Below, one piece after another: positions 6,524 to 7,514 of a stretch of 7,514 nucleotides of DNA. Position 1 is the stretch's first letter. Each line of letters starts with the position of its first letter. Made by a program: the position numbers and the translations under genes. The DNA is from Candidatus Izemoplasma sp. (GTDB lineage Bacteria > Bacillota_I > Bacilli_A > Izemoplasmatales > Izemoplasmataceae). The stretch spans positions 1-7,514 of the forward strand of contig SKIY01000064.1 of assembly GCA_007116205.1 (NCBI GenBank). The letters are read 5' to 3'. Under the pieces are notes generated by a model that saw only the letters and a list, made by a program, of their open reading frames with translations, was not told the DNA's origin and did no database searches.

Positions 6524-7514
6524 AACGCGTATTAATCATGAGTACAATCCTCATCATGTTAGGTGTTTTTTCTACGGTTGTTTATTTATCTATACGGAAT
6601 CAACAAGATGTCGTTGCGTTTGAAGACCCCGCTTTAGAAGAAGCCATTCGCGACTTAACAAACACGCCTGTTGGCCCACTTACTAAACGACAAGTCGAAT
6701 CTATAACCGTTTTAGATATTCCCAACTTAGGCATTGAAAGCTTAGCTGGTATTGAATCTTTAAGCGCCTTACGGATTCTTAATTTAGAAAGCAACACCAT
6801 AAACGATGTTACCCCGCTTGCAAGTTTGCGAAACTTAGAATCGTTAAGCTTAAGAAATAATAGCATAACCGACTTAGAAAGCGTTAATTTAACTGCCCTT
6901 ACTAACTTAAACGCTTTAAGAGAACTTAACTTAAGACACAACACATTTACCCCAGATCTAGACACCCCCGCAACAAACATCCGAATTAGTGATATTTCAG
7001 TTCTTGCAGAGTTTACGCAACTTGAAAAGCTAATTTTAAGAGATAATCATATCGAAGACATTTCACCACTTTCAAACTTAACCAACCTTCAATATCTAGA
7101 TTTAAGTGAAAACCCAATTATTCAAACCAATCTTTTCCCATTACGAGACCTATATAGATTAACGCACTTAAACTTACGAGAAACCAATACCACCGATCTA
7201 AGCATTCTTACAAACTTTACCGCATTAACATACTTAAATCTACACTCCAATACAAATATTAATACTTTAGCACCGCTTTCACAGTTAACCAACCTAGAAA
7301 CACTAATACTAAGAAACGTCCCCGTTAAAGAACAAATAACTTACTTAGAACCCTTACATAAACTTATTCGCATCAATCTCAGAAATACGCATATTACGCA
7401 GGTTGATGTTTTAGCTTCATTAATGGCCCGCGGTGCGTTATTAGACAACCCTTTACGCGGTGAATATGCTGAAGTAGATATTAGAGATAACCCTATTCCC
7501 ATCGTAGACAGCGA
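6517..7514 (+). CDS. Membrane-anchored leucine-rich-repeat protein (SDS22/internalin type; partial, 3' end off window)
   Basis: The frame is open for 332 codons to the right edge. The N-terminus (MVKR, then a hydrophobic stretch at about 5-25) is a signal peptide or signal anchor without a lipobox Cys, so the protein probably faces outward. Residues about 35-82 (FEDPALEEAIRDLTN, then SITVLDIPNLGIESLAGIE) form the helical cap typical of internalin-like LRR proteins. From about residue 83 there are repeats of roughly 22 residues on the pattern LxxLxxLxLxxNxIxDIxPLxx, for example LRILNLESNTINDVTPLAS and LQYLDLSENPI. The regular spacing is broken by longer repeats around 117-163 (HNTFTPDLDTPATNIRISDIS) and near 301-330. 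Such repeats bind proteins or glycans; no ligand can be named. The ATG overlaps the VTC stop codon region in a different frame, so the gene belongs to the same transcript. Other domains may lie beyond the edge. Confidence 0.88.
   Translation, partial: MVKRVLIMSTILIMLGVFSTVVYLSIRNQQDVVAFEDPALEEAIRDLTNTPVGPLTKRQVESITVLDIPNLGIESLAGIESLSALRILNLESNTINDVTPLASLRNLESLSLRNNSITDLESVNLTALTNLNALRELNLRHNTFTPDLDTPATNIRISDISVLAEFTQLEKLILRDNHIEDISPLSNLTNLQYLDLSENPIIQTNLFPLRDLYRLTHLNLRETNTTDLSILTNFTALTYLNLHSNTNINTLAPLSQLTNLETLILRNVPVKEQITYLEPLHKLIRINLRNTHITQVDVLASLMARGALLDNPLRGEYAEVDIRDNPIPIVDS

Noticed and set aside
6600..6980. Minus-strand 126-codon open frame opposite the LRR gene
   Set aside because: The Leu/Ser/Lys-rich translation is the antisense shadow of the leucine-rich repeats.
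6767..7330. Repeated TTAxxxTTA-like patterns as a DNA tandem repeat
   Set aside because: The periodicity is at protein level (leucine codons of LRR units). The nucleotide units are too diverged to be a DNA repeat or CRISPR array.

Overview
The window is low-GC DNA (by eye below 40 percent) using the standard bacterial code: Trp is written TGG throughout and all frames close with TAA or TAG. Short Lys-rich lipoprotein signal peptides, strong AGGAGG-type ribosome binding sites and A/T-rich promoters point to a Firmicutes/Mollicutes-type bacterium. A deep-branching wall-poor lineage such as Izemoplasmatales, Haloplasma or an Acholeplasma relative would fit, but this is an impression and not an identification.

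Left part, minus strand (1-3245): the 5' part of a large DNA2-like SF1 helicase/ATPase gene with an HRDC-like N-terminus, a DUF4011-type region and an intact Walker A; its C-terminal part lies beyond the left edge. Upstream of it are a small four-helix membrane protein of unknown function and a secreted GH16 endo-beta-glucanase lipoprotein of the laminarinase type. Each of the last two genes is followed by a rho-independent terminator.

Centre (3246-3463): a divergent intergenic region with a -10 element for each direction. A perfect 7-bp inverted repeat brackets the leftward -10 and looks like an operator.

Right part, plus strand (3464-7514): a tight four-gene operon. It encodes a CotH-kinase lipoprotein, a DUF4956 multi-pass membrane protein, a VTC-domain (polyphosphate polymerase-like) protein and a membrane-anchored SDS22/internalin-type leucine-rich-repeat protein cut by the right edge. 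Gaps are 27 and 18 bp, then a 7-bp overlap.

Taken together, the most interesting content is this operon. An extracytoplasmic atypical kinase, an integral membrane protein, a cytoplasmic triphosphate-tunnel polymerase and a surface LRR protein are encoded together, next to a divergently transcribed secreted glucanase. A plausible reading is a membrane-spanning system that makes or exports a phosphate polymer, or phosphorylates surface proteins, with the LRR and GH16 proteins acting at the surface. The domain calls are solid; the joint function is inference.
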